From CAWAND01 sp963797485 (GTDB lineage Bacteria > Chloroflexota > Anaerolineae > Anaerolineales > E44-bin32): 64,000 nucleotides of DNA. The notes below the pieces were generated by a model. It did not search any database, was not told the origin of the DNA, and saw only the letters and a list, made by a program, of their open reading frames with translations. Below, piece by piece: positions 46,523 through 57,037 of the stretch (position 1 is its first letter; the number at the start of each line of letters is the position of its first letter). A program made the translations under genes and the position numbers. Where the stretch lies: contig CAWCPF010000003.1 in assembly GCA_963797485.1 (NCBI GenBank), positions 1,302,001 through 1,366,000 of the forward strand, read 5' to 3'.

Positions 46523-49500
46523 GCGTCGTGCCTGACTTCGCCTCCGAAAGCCCGACGGCCCCGCCGAGTCCTCCGCGATTCAACCTGCGGGCCAACCTTC
46601 CTTTGCTGGCCCTGGCCGGCATCCTGGTCTTCGGGGCCTTTCTACGCTTCACCGGCCTTGATTGGGACAGTGGAACCCACCTGCATCCCGACGAACGCTT
46701 CCTGACCATCGTCGAATCCGAACTCCGGCTGCCGGCCAACCTCGGCGAATACTTCAATACGGCCGCCTCGCCCCTCAACCCGGCCAACTCCGGCAACACA
46801 TTCTTTGTCTACGGGACTTTGCCGATCTTCCTGGTCCGCCTGTTGGGCGAGTGGCTGGGCAAGACCGGCTATGACCAGATCTACCTGGTGGGCCGAGCCG
46901 TCTCGGCTTCGTTTGATCTGGCCAGTGTGGTGCTGTTGTTCCTGCTTGGCCGGCGGCTGTACGGGGCATGGACGGGGGTGCTGGCGGCGTTTTTTGGTGC
47001 CGCCTCGGCGCTGCTGATTCAGCACGCCCATTTCTTTGTGGTCGATCCCGCCGCCAACACCTTCGTCATCGCCGGGCTGTATTTTGCGGTTCGAGCCCGG
47101 GACAATGGACGCGTGTGGAATCACGTGCTTTTCGGCCTGGCGCTGGGCATGGCCATGGCCTGCAAGATCAACACCTTACCCCTGGCCGGGGTGATTGTGC
47201 TGGCGGCGGCCATCCGCTACGTAAAGGCGGACGCCGGGCAACGCTCAGGCATCGGAGCCGAGAGCGTCCGCGGCGTGGTCCTGGCGGCAGTCGTTTCCTT
47301 CCTCACCTTCAGAGTCTTTCAGCCCTATGCCTTCGTGGGGACGTCCATCATCGACATTCGGCCGAGCCCGTCTTGGATCGCCACCATGCGCGAGATCCTG
47401 CGCCAAAGCAGTGGGGCGGTGGACTTTCCGCCGGCGCTCCAATGGGCCGACCGGGCTCCAATCTTGTTCTCGTGGACGAACATGGTCCTGTGGGGATTGG
47501 GATTGCCGCTCGGCCTGGCGGCCTGGCTCGGCTGGGGCTGGGCCGGATTCGAAACCCTGAAGGGACGCAACTGGGATCGCCATCTGATCCCGGTCGTTTG
47601 GACGGCGGCCTACTTCATATGGCAGTCGGTGAGCTTCACCCGGGCCATGCGCTACCAGCTGCCGGTCTACCCGAGCCTGGCCCTGCTGGCTGCCTGGGGT
47701 CTGCTGGAAGCCTGGCGCCGCGCGCCCACCTGGCGGCCGGAACGATTGGGGCGCTGGGTGAAACCGGCCGTTGGGCTGGCTGCCGGATTGGTCGTCGCCG
47801 GGACGGCGGCCTACGCCCTGGCCTTTGCCGGCATCTACCAGCGCCCGGTCACTCGCGTGGCCGCCTCGTTGTGGATCTACCATCACCTGCCAGCGGCCGT
47901 GAATCTGGCGGTCGACTCCCCGCAGGGCGAGGCGCTCCTCGAGCCCATTCCTACCACATTGACGGCCGGTCTGCAGGCCGGGGAAAGCCTATCCACCAGC
48001 TTTGTCGCCCAGTCCGGCGCCTCCTTGACGTCGATCACCATCCCGAATGTCACGGACCTCGCTCCCGGGGCGGGGCCGAAATCCCTGCGTGTGACCCTGT
48101 ATGACACCCCCGCGCTTGGTGTTCCGGTGGCCGAGGCGGTCTCAAGCGATGTCAGCGGTCTGCTGTCTGCTCCGGTCGAGCTCTTCCTCCAGAGCCGGCG
48201 CCCATGCTGGACCTGCACACCTATGGGCTTGAAATTAGGGTCGAGGGCGCCGGCGGTCTGGCCTTCCAGGGTCCGATGACCTTGATGCAAGCTCAGGGTG
48301 GGTCCCCCGCCACGACCGTGGTCGACATTCCCGGGCAGGCCGATATCCTGATCTCGGATCAGACACAGACCCTGATCGTCCAATCCCATCAATCCGGTCA
48401 GGTAACCGGGCTGGCGTTGCCCCATGCGCGCTGGCTAAGCGCCGGCTCAGGATCGGGCAGGCTCCACGTCGCGCTCAACTCGGGATGGTGATCCCGGCAA
48501 CGTGGTGGCCGAGGGTGAATCGGCGGTTGGCATCAACGCGGAGGGCGAATTGCCTCTGTCAGTGGTTTTCTCCCAGTCGGCCGGCCTGGCATCCGGCGTC
48601 ACCTATGACGCTCAGCTAACCCTGACCGGCGGGGGGGCGCTGGCGCTGCGCCCCAGCGTGCTGATCAGCGAGACCAGTTGGGATGACGGGCTGCCGCTCA
48701 ACCTGGGAGGTTACGACTACGGGGGCCGCTACACCGGCGCCAATCAGGAGCTGTACTGGCCGGATGATCAGGACGATAACTCAGATGGCGTGCCGGACAA
48801 GCTCAACCGCATCGTGGACAGCCTGTCGCGGGGCGATTACCTGGTCATCACATCCAATCGACAATACGGCACCATCGCCCGGGTGCCCTCCCGATATCCG
48901 CTGAGTGCCGCCTACTATCGGATGCTGTTCAACTGCCCGGCACCCACATCGGTGTCCGTGTGTGCGGCCAATGCCCAACCGGGCCAGGTTCAGAACCAAC
49001 TTGGTTACGAGCTCATCCAGGTTTTTCAATCGGATCCATCCTGGCTGGGACTGGACTTCAACGACCAGACGGCCGAGGAGGCCTTCACGGTCTACGATCA
49101 CCCCAAGGTCCTGATCTTCCAGCGCACGCCGGAGTTCTCTGCCCAGGCTGTGCGGGAGGCCCTAGGCGCCGTGGATGTCTCCCGTGTCAAGAATCTGATC
49201 CCCAGCCAGCTTCATGCCGGGGTCGAGCCCGACCTGATGCTGCCCGAGGCGCGCTGGGTCGCGCAACAGGTCGCCGGCACCTGGCGCGTGTTGTTCCCGC
49301 CCGGGAATCCGCTTAACCGCTCCGAAGTGTTGGCCGTCATCGGTTGGTGGCTGACGATGACCGTCCTCGGCTGGCTGGCGTTTCCCATCGTCCGGCTGGC
49401 TTTCCCCGGCCTCAAGGACTCCGGTTATCCGCTGGCGAAACTGGCGGGTTTGTTGCTGACGGCGTGGGGCAGCTGGATGATGGGCAGCGCCGGAGTTCCC

Positions 49501-51831
49501 GTTTTGCCCGTGACTATCCTGGCGGTCATCCTGGCGATGGCCAGCCTCTCGGCCATTCTGGCGTGGCGCGATCGCCAGACTCTGCGGGCTTTCGTGCGAG
49601 ACCATTGGCGCGAGCTGGTGTGGATCGAAGTTCTGGCCTTGGCCTTCTTTGTGGTCGATCTGGGCATCCGGCTGGGCAACCCCGACCTGTGGCACCCGTC
49701 CAAAGGCGGGGAGAAACCCATGGATTTGTCCTATCTGACGGCCGTGCTCAAGAGCCCCGGCTTTCCACCCTACGATCCGTGGTTCGCCGGGGGCACGATC
49801 AACTATTACTACTTTGGATTTGTCCTGGTGGGCATCCCCATCAAGCTGCTGGGGATCGTGCCGGAGACGGCCTACAACCTGGTCCTGCCGACTCTGTTCA
49901 GTCTGCTGGCGATGGGAGCCTACAGCGTCGGGTCGAGTTTGCTGGTTCACCGCGAAAGCAATCCGCGGGGCCTGGACCCGAGGATCGCGGGTGTGGCCGC
50001 CGCCGGTCTTGTGGTCCTGCTGGGTAACTTGGGGACGGTCCAGCTGATCTACGACAGTCTGCGGAGTCTGGGCGGCGGATTGGGGGTGGGACTGCTGGAC
50101 GCGCTCAAGGGCTTTGGCCAAGTGGTCCTGCATCACGTCCAACTCCCCATCCCGTTGGATCAATGGTATTGGAATCCCAGCCGATCGATCCCGCCGGGAG
50201 CGGGCGAGCCAGGGCCGATCACCGAATTTCCTTTCTTCACTTTTCTGTACGCGGATCTGCATGCGCACATGATCAGCCTGCCGCTCACGCTGGGTGCGCT
50301 CGCCTGGGTGGTGTCGTGGCTCCTGGCCCAGCGACAGGGCCAACCGCAGCGGACCGTAGACAGCGGGATCAGTTTGTTTCTTGGGGGCCTGTTGATCGGC
50401 GCCCTGCGGCCCACCAACACTTGGGACTTCCCGGTGTATCTGACCCTCGGCGTGCTGGCGGCACTGGGAGGCGCCTGGCTCCGCTACAGAAATCTGCGCC
50501 GGCGGACCTGGCTCTACGCCGGCATTACGGCGTTGGGCCTGGTCGTCCTGGCCCTGCTTCTCTACGAGCCTTTCAGCCGCTGGTATGTCCAGGGGTACAC
50601 ACAGCCCGAACTCTGGCAGGGATCCAAGACGCCCATAAGCGCCTACCTGACGGTCTATGGCGTCTTTCTGTTTTTGATCGCCGCCTGGATGACCTGGGAA
50701 ACACGGGCCTGGATGGCGGCCACGCCAATTTCTGCCCTGGCCCCGCTCCGGCCCTACGCTGAAGTCTTCTTGGCGGCGGTCATTCTGTTCCTGGCCGCGG
50801 TGGGTCTGGCCGCCAGCCTGGGTTATCCGGTGGCGCTGCTTTCTTTCCCATTGATCTTGTGGGCGGGGCTATTGTTCCTCCGGCCCGGTCAGACACTGGA
50901 GAAGCGCATCGTTCTGGCTCTTACCGCCACGGGGGCGGCGTTGACGTTTGTGGTCGAGGTGGTCGTACTCAAGGGCGACATCGGCCGCATGAACACGGTC
51001 TTCAAGTTCTACCTCCAGGTCTGGAGCTTGTTCAGCATCGCCTCAGCGGCTGCGCTGGCCTGGGTATTGATGGACTTGTCCACCTGGGCACATTCGTGGC
51101 GCAGGTTGTGGCAGCTCGGTACGGCGGCCCTGGTCTTTGGGGCGGCTTTGTATCCCCTGACGGCTACGCCGGCCAAAATCGAGGATCGCATGGCGTCCAA
51201 CGCGCCGCACTCCCTCGACGGCATGCTCTACATGGAGTATGCCACCCAGGCCGAATTGGGTGTCGCCTTCCCGACCAATGAGGACTACCAGGCTATCCAA
51301 TGGATGCAGCAGCATGTCACCGGTACCCCGGTGATCGTCGAGGCCAACATCCCTGAATACCGCTGGGGCACGCGATTCACGATTTACACCGGTCTGCCGG
51401 GCGTGGTGGGCTGGAACTGGCATCAGCGGCAGCAGCGGGTCGCCACGGGTGAGGAGCAGGTGACCGATCGCGTGTTGGAGGTCACGGCGTTCTATATGAC
51501 CCGGTCTTTAGATGAGGCGCGCAGCTTCCTGGACAAGTATCACGTCGGGTATATCGTGTGGGGCCGGCTTGAGCAGATCTACTATGGCGATGTGGCCCCT
51601 TGCATGACTTCCGGCTCGGGTGTTTTCTGCGACCTGAGCGGCCGGGCTCTAGGCATGACGCAGCCAGACGTCCCCGCCAGCGAGTGTTCGGTCCTGGACG
51701 CCCAGGCCGTCCCGCCGACCCTGACGTGCCCCTCGCACGCGGCCGACAAGTTCGACACCATGATCAACTTGGGCTGGATCGCGCCCGTCTTCACGACCGG
51801 CCAGACGACTATTTATCAGGTGCTGCCTTGA
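46519..51831 (+). CDS. Giant PMT glycosyltransferase + DUF2298 (Chlor_Arch_YYY) fusion, two cancelling frame shifts
   Basis: About 1770 residues. Part 1 (46519 to about 48200) is a PMT-type GT-C enzyme: HLHPDERFLTIVESELRLP with the acidic motif, LGRRLYGAWTGVLAAFF, many membrane segments, then an outer beta-rich domain. Part 2 (about 48500-51831) is DUF2298: GGTINYYYFGFVLVGIPIKL (the 'YYY' motif), EFPFFTFLYADLHAHMISLP, GALRPTNTWDFPVY, DIGRMNTVFKFYLQVW, and a soluble C-terminal part with QAIQWMQQHVTGTPVIVEA. The frame is left near 48195 and regained near 48490; total length is 3n, and the beta-domain piece between (MLDLHTYGLEIRVEGAGG) is continuous. Stop overlaps the next TTG. Confidence 0.8.
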
Positions 51832-54497
51832 CCGCACAACTCCTTCAGGTGGCCGCCTGGTGGTTGGCCAGCAGCCTGATCGGCTGGCTGGCGTTCCCAC
51901 TGGTTCGCCGCATTTTCGGCCGTCTGCCAAACTCAGGCTACGGGTTCAGCCGGGCCATCGGCTTGCTGGCGCTCACCTACGCCGTGTGGCTCGGGGCGAC
52001 CGCCGGCTGGGTCCCAAACACCCGGGTTGGAGTTTTCGGCCTTGCGCTGGTCCTGGCGGGCACATGCGTGGCCACAAGCTGGCGCCAGCGGCGCGAGATC
52101 CTGGGGTGGGTGAGGCAGAACCGCCAGAGCCTATGGGTCATGGAGGCGCTGTTCCTGGCGGCCTTTCTCGGGTGGGCTTTTGTGCGGGCCAACAACCCCG
52201 AAATCACCAACACCGAGAAGCCTATGGAGATGATGTTTCTAAACAGCATCCTCCACTCGCCAACGTTCCCTCCCCATGATGGCTGGCTTTCTGGGTATGC
52301 CATCTCCTACTACTACCTCGGCTACATCATGATGGCGGTGCTCACCGAGCTGACCGGCGCCGCGCCGGGCGTGGCGTTCAATCTAGTCAACGCGCTGTGG
52401 TTTGCCCTGACGGCCCTCGGCTCGTATGCGATCCTGTACAACCTGCTCAACTGGCGGCACCAGCGAGACAGCCCGCGGCGGTGGGCGCCGTTGCTGGCGC
52501 CTGTGCTTGTGCTTGTGGCCGGCAACCTCGAGGCGGCGCTTGAGGTCTTGCACAGCCAGTACGTCTTCTGGCGGGTCGGGGCAGGGGGGCAGCTGGTCTC
52601 GTCATTCTGGAGTGGTCTCAACATCAAAGACCTGGTCGATGCGCCCACCGGCGCCCCAACCTGGTTTCCAACGCGCTACTTGTGGTGGTGGCGGGCGTCG
52701 CGGGTTCTCCGCGACGTCAACCTGGCCGGCGTGGACCTGGAGGTCATCGACGAATTCCCCTTCTTCTCATTTCTCCTGGCCGATAATCACCCCCACGACC
52801 TGGGGCTGCCCTTCGTCGTCACCGCCGTCGGGTTTGCCTTCCGGAGCATGGTCAGCGGCGAACGCAAGTTGCATCGGATGAGCCATCTCGGCGAGCGCTG
52901 GGACCCAGCGCCGCTGCTGGTGCCGGCGGCGATCGGCTTGGGCGCGCTGGTGGCCTTTGTTCGCTCGGTGGATTTAGGGACTGCCGGAAGCAGCCCGCTC
53001 GAGGTCTTCAAGGGCGTCGGCGTTAGCCTGCTGATAGCCGCTGCCGGCTTTGGGATTGTGATTTTCTTCACATATTGGTTCCTTGGCCGGATCCCGGCCT
53101 TGCTTTCGCTGGGCGAGTTTGTGGTCGCCTGTTGGCTGTTTGGCGCTCTGGCCTTTCTTAACATCTGGGATTATCCGTTTTACCTGACCTTGCTGGTGCT
53201 GGCGCTGCTCTGGCGGGGTGGGACGAAACCCGGCGGCCCGGAGCTGGCCGCCGTCCCGCTCACCGGAGTGGCGCTCGTGCTGGGGGGCGTGCTCGCCTAT
53301 CTGCCGTGGTATCCGACCTTCTCCTCGCAGGCAGGCGGGCTGCTCCCGAATCTGATCTACCCGACCGAGATTCAGCACTTCGTGGTCATGTTTGCGCCGG
53401 CGTTCGTGCCCCTGTTTGTCTGGATTGTCTGGCGTGCGACGACGACCGGCCACAAGCTCGATTGGCGCCGCCTGGGGCTGATCACCGTCGGGGTGCCCGT
53501 GGTCCTGCTGGTGCTTTCCTGGCTGCTGGCCGTCCTTGTCGCCTCGGTCTTGAACGCCTCCGGCACAGGGTTGGACACGGTGCTGGCTTCGATGGGGGCC
53601 TCCAGCGTCCGCTCGGGGGTGGAGGCCGTCTTGAAGACGCGCCTTTCCCACCCCTTCACCGGCCTGTGGTTGGGGCTGACCTTGGGGTTGATCGCGGCCC
53701 TGCTGTGGCCAGATGACGAGGCTCAGGAGTCGTCCCGCACACGCCTGCCGCTCAGCCCGCCTCAGTTGTTCGTGTTGTTGATGGCCGGCGTCGGCGCGCT
53801 GCTGGTGCTCGGCCCGGAATACTTCTATCTCCAAGACCTTTTTGGCTACCGGATGAACACGGTTTTCAAGTTCTTTTATGCGGCCTGGGTTATGTGGGGG
53901 GTGGCCGGGGCCTACACGCTGGTCGAGCTGTGGCCCGGCCAACGGGCCGGCTGGGCGGGATGGCGCGTGCTGGTGGTGGTGCCGCTGCTGCTGGGCTTGA
54001 TCTATCCGGCTTTGGCCCTATGGACCAAGACCGACGCTTTCAACCCCCCCGGCGGCCGGACCCTGGACGGCACAGCCTACATGGCCTCGACGGCTGCGGG
54101 AGACGCGGCCGCCATTGGCTGGATCAACCAGCATCTTCCCGACGGAGTGATAGCCGAGGCCGTCGGCGGCAGTTACACCGCCTATGGGCGGATCTCCGCC
54201 CACACTGGCCTCTCGACCGTCATCGGATGGCCGTTCCACGAGGCCCAGTGGCGAGGCGGCGGGGAATTGCTCGGCTCTCGCGAAACGGACATCGCCACGC
54301 TATACTCCAGCCGTCAGCCGGATGAGATCATGCGCATCATCAATCAGTATCACATCGACTACATCTACATCGGGGATTTGGAACAGGCGGCCTATGGGGT
54401 GGGACCGATCGACAAGTACCTGTCCTTCATGACCGTTTTGTATCAGGATCAAGGCGTGACTATCCTGGGTGTGACCGGGAAGACGGGCGTGCCCTAG
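51828..54497 (+). CDS. DUF2298 (Chlor_Arch_YYY) membrane protein
   Basis: 889 residues from a TTG that overlaps the previous stop (TTGA). Same architecture as the second half of the preceding protein: YAISYYYLGYIMMAVLTELTG, EFPFFSFLLADNHPHDLGLP, NIWDYPFYLTLLVLALL, LFGYRMNTVFKFFYAAW, and a C-terminal soluble region (AIGWINQHLPDGVIAEAVGG). About 18 membrane segments. The shared HPHD/HAHM and DxxxRMNTVFKF motifs suggest a GT-C-like catalytic or oligomer-handling role, but no DUF2298 protein has a proven reaction that I know of. Probably a tandem duplication of the neighbour's domain. Confidence 0.85.
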   Translation: MTAQLLQVAAWWLASSLIGWLAFPLVRRIFGRLPNSGYGFSRAIGLLALTYAVWLGATAGWVPNTRVGVFGLALVLAGTCVATSWRQRREILGWVRQNRQSLWVMEALFLAAFLGWAFVRANNPEITNTEKPMEMMFLNSILHSPTFPPHDGWLSGYAISYYYLGYIMMAVLTELTGAAPGVAFNLVNALWFALTALGSYAILYNLLNWRHQRDSPRRWAPLLAPVLVLVAGNLEAALEVLHSQYVFWRVGAGGQLVSSFWSGLNIKDLVDAPTGAPTWFPTRYLWWWRASRVLRDVNLAGVDLEVIDEFPFFSFLLADNHPHDLGLPFVVTAVGFAFRSMVSGERKLHRMSHLGERWDPAPLLVPAAIGLGALVAFVRSVDLGTAGSSPLEVFKGVGVSLLIAAAGFGIVIFFTYWFLGRIPALLSLGEFVVACWLFGALAFLNIWDYPFYLTLLVLALLWRGGTKPGGPELAAVPLTGVALVLGGVLAYLPWYPTFSSQAGGLLPNLIYPTEIQHFVVMFAPAFVPLFVWIVWRATTTGHKLDWRRLGLITVGVPVVLLVLSWLLAVLVASVLNASGTGLDTVLASMGASSVRSGVEAVLKTRLSHPFTGLWLGLTLGLIAALLWPDDEAQESSRTRLPLSPPQLFVLLMAGVGALLVLGPEYFYLQDLFGYRMNTVFKFFYAAWVMWGVAGAYTLVELWPGQRAGWAGWRVLVVVPLLLGLIYPALALWTKTDAFNPPGGRTLDGTAYMASTAAGDAAAIGWINQHLPDGVIAEAVGGSYTAYGRISAHTGLSTVIGWPFHEAQWRGGGELLGSRETDIATLYSSRQPDEIMRIINQYHIDYIYIGDLEQAAYGVGPIDKYLSFMTVLYQDQGVTILGVTGKTGVP

Positions 54498-54499
54498 CC

Positions 54500-56254
54500 A
54501 TGGATGGATTTCGCCTTCGCCGCGAGAGCGTGCTGTGGCTGGCCATCGGCCTTTCGGGCGCGCTCCTCAGGTTGGCGGCGCTGGCCTGGCCTCCGCTCAA
54601 CAACACCGAGGCGGCTGAGGCCCTGGCCGCCGCCGCTCGCACGACCTTCGCCTCCCCGTTCTGGGGAACCGCCGGCGGCGCCAGCGCCGCGTACCAATCC
54701 CTGACGGCCTGGCTGTTCCAGCTGCTTGGGGCAAGCGACTGGCTGGCGCGATGTGTGCCGGCCCTGGCCGGCGCCCTGACCGTGTTCCTGCCGCTGGGGC
54801 TCAGGCATCGCCTGGGAAGCACCCGCGCCCTGGTCCTGGGCGCGCTGCTGGCTTGGTCGCCGGCACTGTGGGCCGTCGCACGCACGGCAGGTGGGACCTC
54901 GCTGGCCGTCCTGGGAGTGGGAGCACTGATCGTGTCGGCGCTCCAGCACAACGAAACCGCGCATTCATCCAGGCGCAGCGCCTGGATGGGCGCCGCAGCC
55001 GGATTAGCGCTGGCCAGCGGACCGCAGGCATTGACTGGTTTGATCGGACTGGGTCTGGGCTGCGCCTGGTGGCGTTGGCGCACCCCGCCGGGGCGAGGCG
55101 AGGCTGGGGGGCAAGTGGTCGCCTGGCCCATATTTGGCGTGGCCCTGGGGGCGAGCTTCCTTGCCCTGGCCACCCAATTTGGCACGCAGCTGGGGGGCCT
55201 GGCCACGGCCATACAGATGCCGGGCCAGTGGTTGGCGACATGGGTTGGCTCGTCTCAACTGAGCTTGGCCCCGGCGGTGGTCATGCTTGGGGTCTACGAG
55301 CCCTTCGTCACGCTTTTCGGCCTGGCCGGCGTGGCGCTGGCGCGCCCAAGCGGGGATCGGATCTGGACGGCGGCGGCCGTTTGGTCCGGCGCATCCCTGG
55401 CACTCTTCTGGCTGCGTCCGGGCCGCTCGGCGGAAGATTTGGTGTGGGTCGTTTTGCCCTTGTCGGTTTTGGCCTGCCTGGCGATCAGTCGCCTGCTGGA
55501 TATCCTGACCGACGGCCTGGAAGACCGTTCTGTTTACCTGATGGCCCTGGCCCTGGCGGTGCTGGGGGGGTTCGGTTATCTGCAGCTGACCACACTGGCC
55601 AACAATCCTGACCTTAGCGGCTCGCCTCAGGTCATCCAGCTCGGGTTCGTGTTCACGGCATTGGGTTTCGCCGTCGCCCTGTTCGTGCTCTATGGAGTCA
55701 TCTGGTCGTGGGGAGAGGCCATTCACGCCTCGGGCGCCGCGTTTGGCTTGATCACGTTCCTGTTGGCTTTCTCGGCCGGCTGGCGCCTGACGCTGGGTCC
55801 GGAGGCTGCCGGCGGAACCGAACTGTGGCGGCCGCAGGCCTCTAGCCCGGACCTGAGTCTCCTCGAGACCACGCTGCACGGGGTTGCCGCTCAAACCAGC
55901 GGTGAGGTGAACGATCTGGCCATCCGGCTCGATGTCACTCCGCCGCCCTCGCTCGCTTGGGTATTGCGCTCGTTCACCCCGGCCGAGGCGCGGGTGGGTG
56001 ACCCGACACCTCCCAAAGCCATTCTGTTGCCCAAGACCGATACCGCCCCTTCCCTCCCCGGCCCGTACCTGGGCCAATCGTTTGCGGTGGAGAACGTTTG
56101 GGCGTGGGATGGCCCCCTGCCGCCCGACGGCTTGAAGTGGTGGCTATTGAGAAAGGCGCCCAGCCAGGCCCTGGATTGGGTGTTGTATGTCCAGGCCGAC
56201 CAACCCGTGGAAGGGGAGAATGGTGCTGGTGGCCCTGGACAGCCTCCCTCCTGA
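54500..56254 (+). CDS. GT-C-type membrane protein (PMT-like)
   Basis: 584 residues with about 12 membrane segments. N-terminal LSGALLRLAALAWPPLNNTEAAEALAA carries Glu residues where PMT/ArnT enzymes have their catalytic acidic pair. The outer C-terminal part (SGEVNDLAIRLDVTPPPS, LPGPYLGQSFAVENVWAWDG) is beta-rich. It starts 2 nt after the DUF2298 stop, so it belongs to the same transcript. More divergent than the other transferases; the family call rests on topology and context. Confidence 0.7.
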   Translation: MDGFRLRRESVLWLAIGLSGALLRLAALAWPPLNNTEAAEALAAAARTTFASPFWGTAGGASAAYQSLTAWLFQLLGASDWLARCVPALAGALTVFLPLGLRHRLGSTRALVLGALLAWSPALWAVARTAGGTSLAVLGVGALIVSALQHNETAHSSRRSAWMGAAAGLALASGPQALTGLIGLGLGCAWWRWRTPPGRGEAGGQVVAWPIFGVALGASFLALATQFGTQLGGLATAIQMPGQWLATWVGSSQLSLAPAVVMLGVYEPFVTLFGLAGVALARPSGDRIWTAAAVWSGASLALFWLRPGRSAEDLVWVVLPLSVLACLAISRLLDILTDGLEDRSVYLMALALAVLGGFGYLQLTTLANNPDLSGSPQVIQLGFVFTALGFAVALFVLYGVIWSWGEAIHASGAAFGLITFLLAFSAGWRLTLGPEAAGGTELWRPQASSPDLSLLETTLHGVAAQTSGEVNDLAIRLDVTPPPSLAWVLRSFTPAEARVGDPTPPKAILLPKTDTAPSLPGPYLGQSFAVENVWAWDGPLPPDGLKWWLLRKAPSQALDWVLYVQADQPVEGENGAGGPGQPPS

Positions 56255-56272
56255 TCGATCGGGGTCCTACAC

Positions 56273-56965
56273 ATGACGCCGGCCTCGACGATTGCCATTG
56301 ATGGCCCGGCCGCCTCGGGGAAGAGCACCCTCGCCAGAGCGCTGTCCAGCCGACTTGGCTACCTTTACTTTGACACCGGGGTCATGTACCGGGCCGTGAC
56401 GCTGGCGGCGCTGCGGCGGCAGGTGAACCCGCACGACCAAACCGCTGTCAGCGCGCTGGCCGGGCAGCTCACCATCGATGTCCGCTCCAAGGATGATTCA
56501 GACGGGCTCCCCTATGAGGTCCTGCTGGACGGCGAGGTCGTGACCGGGTCGCTCCGCCTGCCTGAGATCGATCGCAATGTGTCGCGGGTTTCAGCCTATC
56601 CCGACGTGCGCCAGGCTATGACCGGATTGCAGCGGGCGATCGGACGAAGGGGCCAGGTCGTCATGGTCGGTCGCGACATTGGCACAGTCGTCCTGCCAGA
56701 AGCCGACCTCAAGTTGTATGTGGATGCTTCTGTCGGAGCCAGGGCTCAACGCCGGTTGGAAGAATGCCTGGCCCGCGGCCAGGAGACGACCTACGAGGCG
56801 GTGCTGGAAGAGACCATCGCCCGCGATGCGTACAATTCAAGTCGTGAGGTGGCGCCGCTGAAAGCGGCTGCCGACGCAGTGCGCCTCGACACCACCCATC
56901 TGACAATCGACGGGATGGTTGAGGCCGCCCTCAGGCTGGTCGAGGGCGCCGGTTCGAGTACCTGA
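56273..56965 (+). CDS. cmk: Cytidylate kinase
   Basis: Phosphorylates CMP and dCMP. 230 residues: P-loop AIDGPAASGKSTLARALS, CMP-binding YFDTGVMYRAVTLAAL, GRDIGTVVLPEADLKLYVDA, and the lid with ARAQRRLEE and the DAYNSSREVAPL segment. It lies 18 nt after the glycan block and may be read from the same transcript; CMP kinase recycles CMP released from CDP-activated sugars, which would suit the epimerase nearby, although the gene is housekeeping. Confidence 0.96.
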   Translation: MTPASTIAIDGPAASGKSTLARALSSRLGYLYFDTGVMYRAVTLAALRRQVNPHDQTAVSALAGQLTIDVRSKDDSDGLPYEVLLDGEVVTGSLRLPEIDRNVSRVSAYPDVRQAMTGLQRAIGRRGQVVMVGRDIGTVVLPEADLKLYVDASVGARAQRRLEECLARGQETTYEAVLEETIARDAYNSSREVAPLKAAADAVRLDTTHLTIDGMVEAALRLVEGAGSST

Positions 56966-56970
56966 TCACC

Positions 56971-56988
56971 TTGTGAATTTCGTCACAA
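56971..56988. promoter_or_regulatory. Crp/Rex-like palindrome between cmk and the MFS gene
   Basis: TTGTGAA-TTTC-GTCACAA: 10 of 10 for TGTGA-N6-TCACA and 13 of 14 for Rex. It lies between convergent genes, 6 nt after the cmk stop, so it does not sit at an obvious promoter. Same class as the sites at 16034 and 32114. Confidence 0.45.
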
Positions 56989-57037
56989 ACCGCAGGTCGG
57001 TCGGCGGGCGGGTTGGCAACCGTCGAGGAAGTGCGCG

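Noticed and set aside
46434..46560. Possible direct fusion of the GT39-like protein with the PMT-DUF2298 protein
   Set aside because: The frame RPGKDIAVFTVPA runs without stop into the next gene, but this is the tail of a shifted gene; the GTGA overlap and a typical N terminus after the GTG argue for two proteins.
56948..56965. GGTTCGAGTACC resembling a tRNA T-arm
   Set aside because: It is the last codons of cmk; no acceptor, D or anticodon arms are around it.
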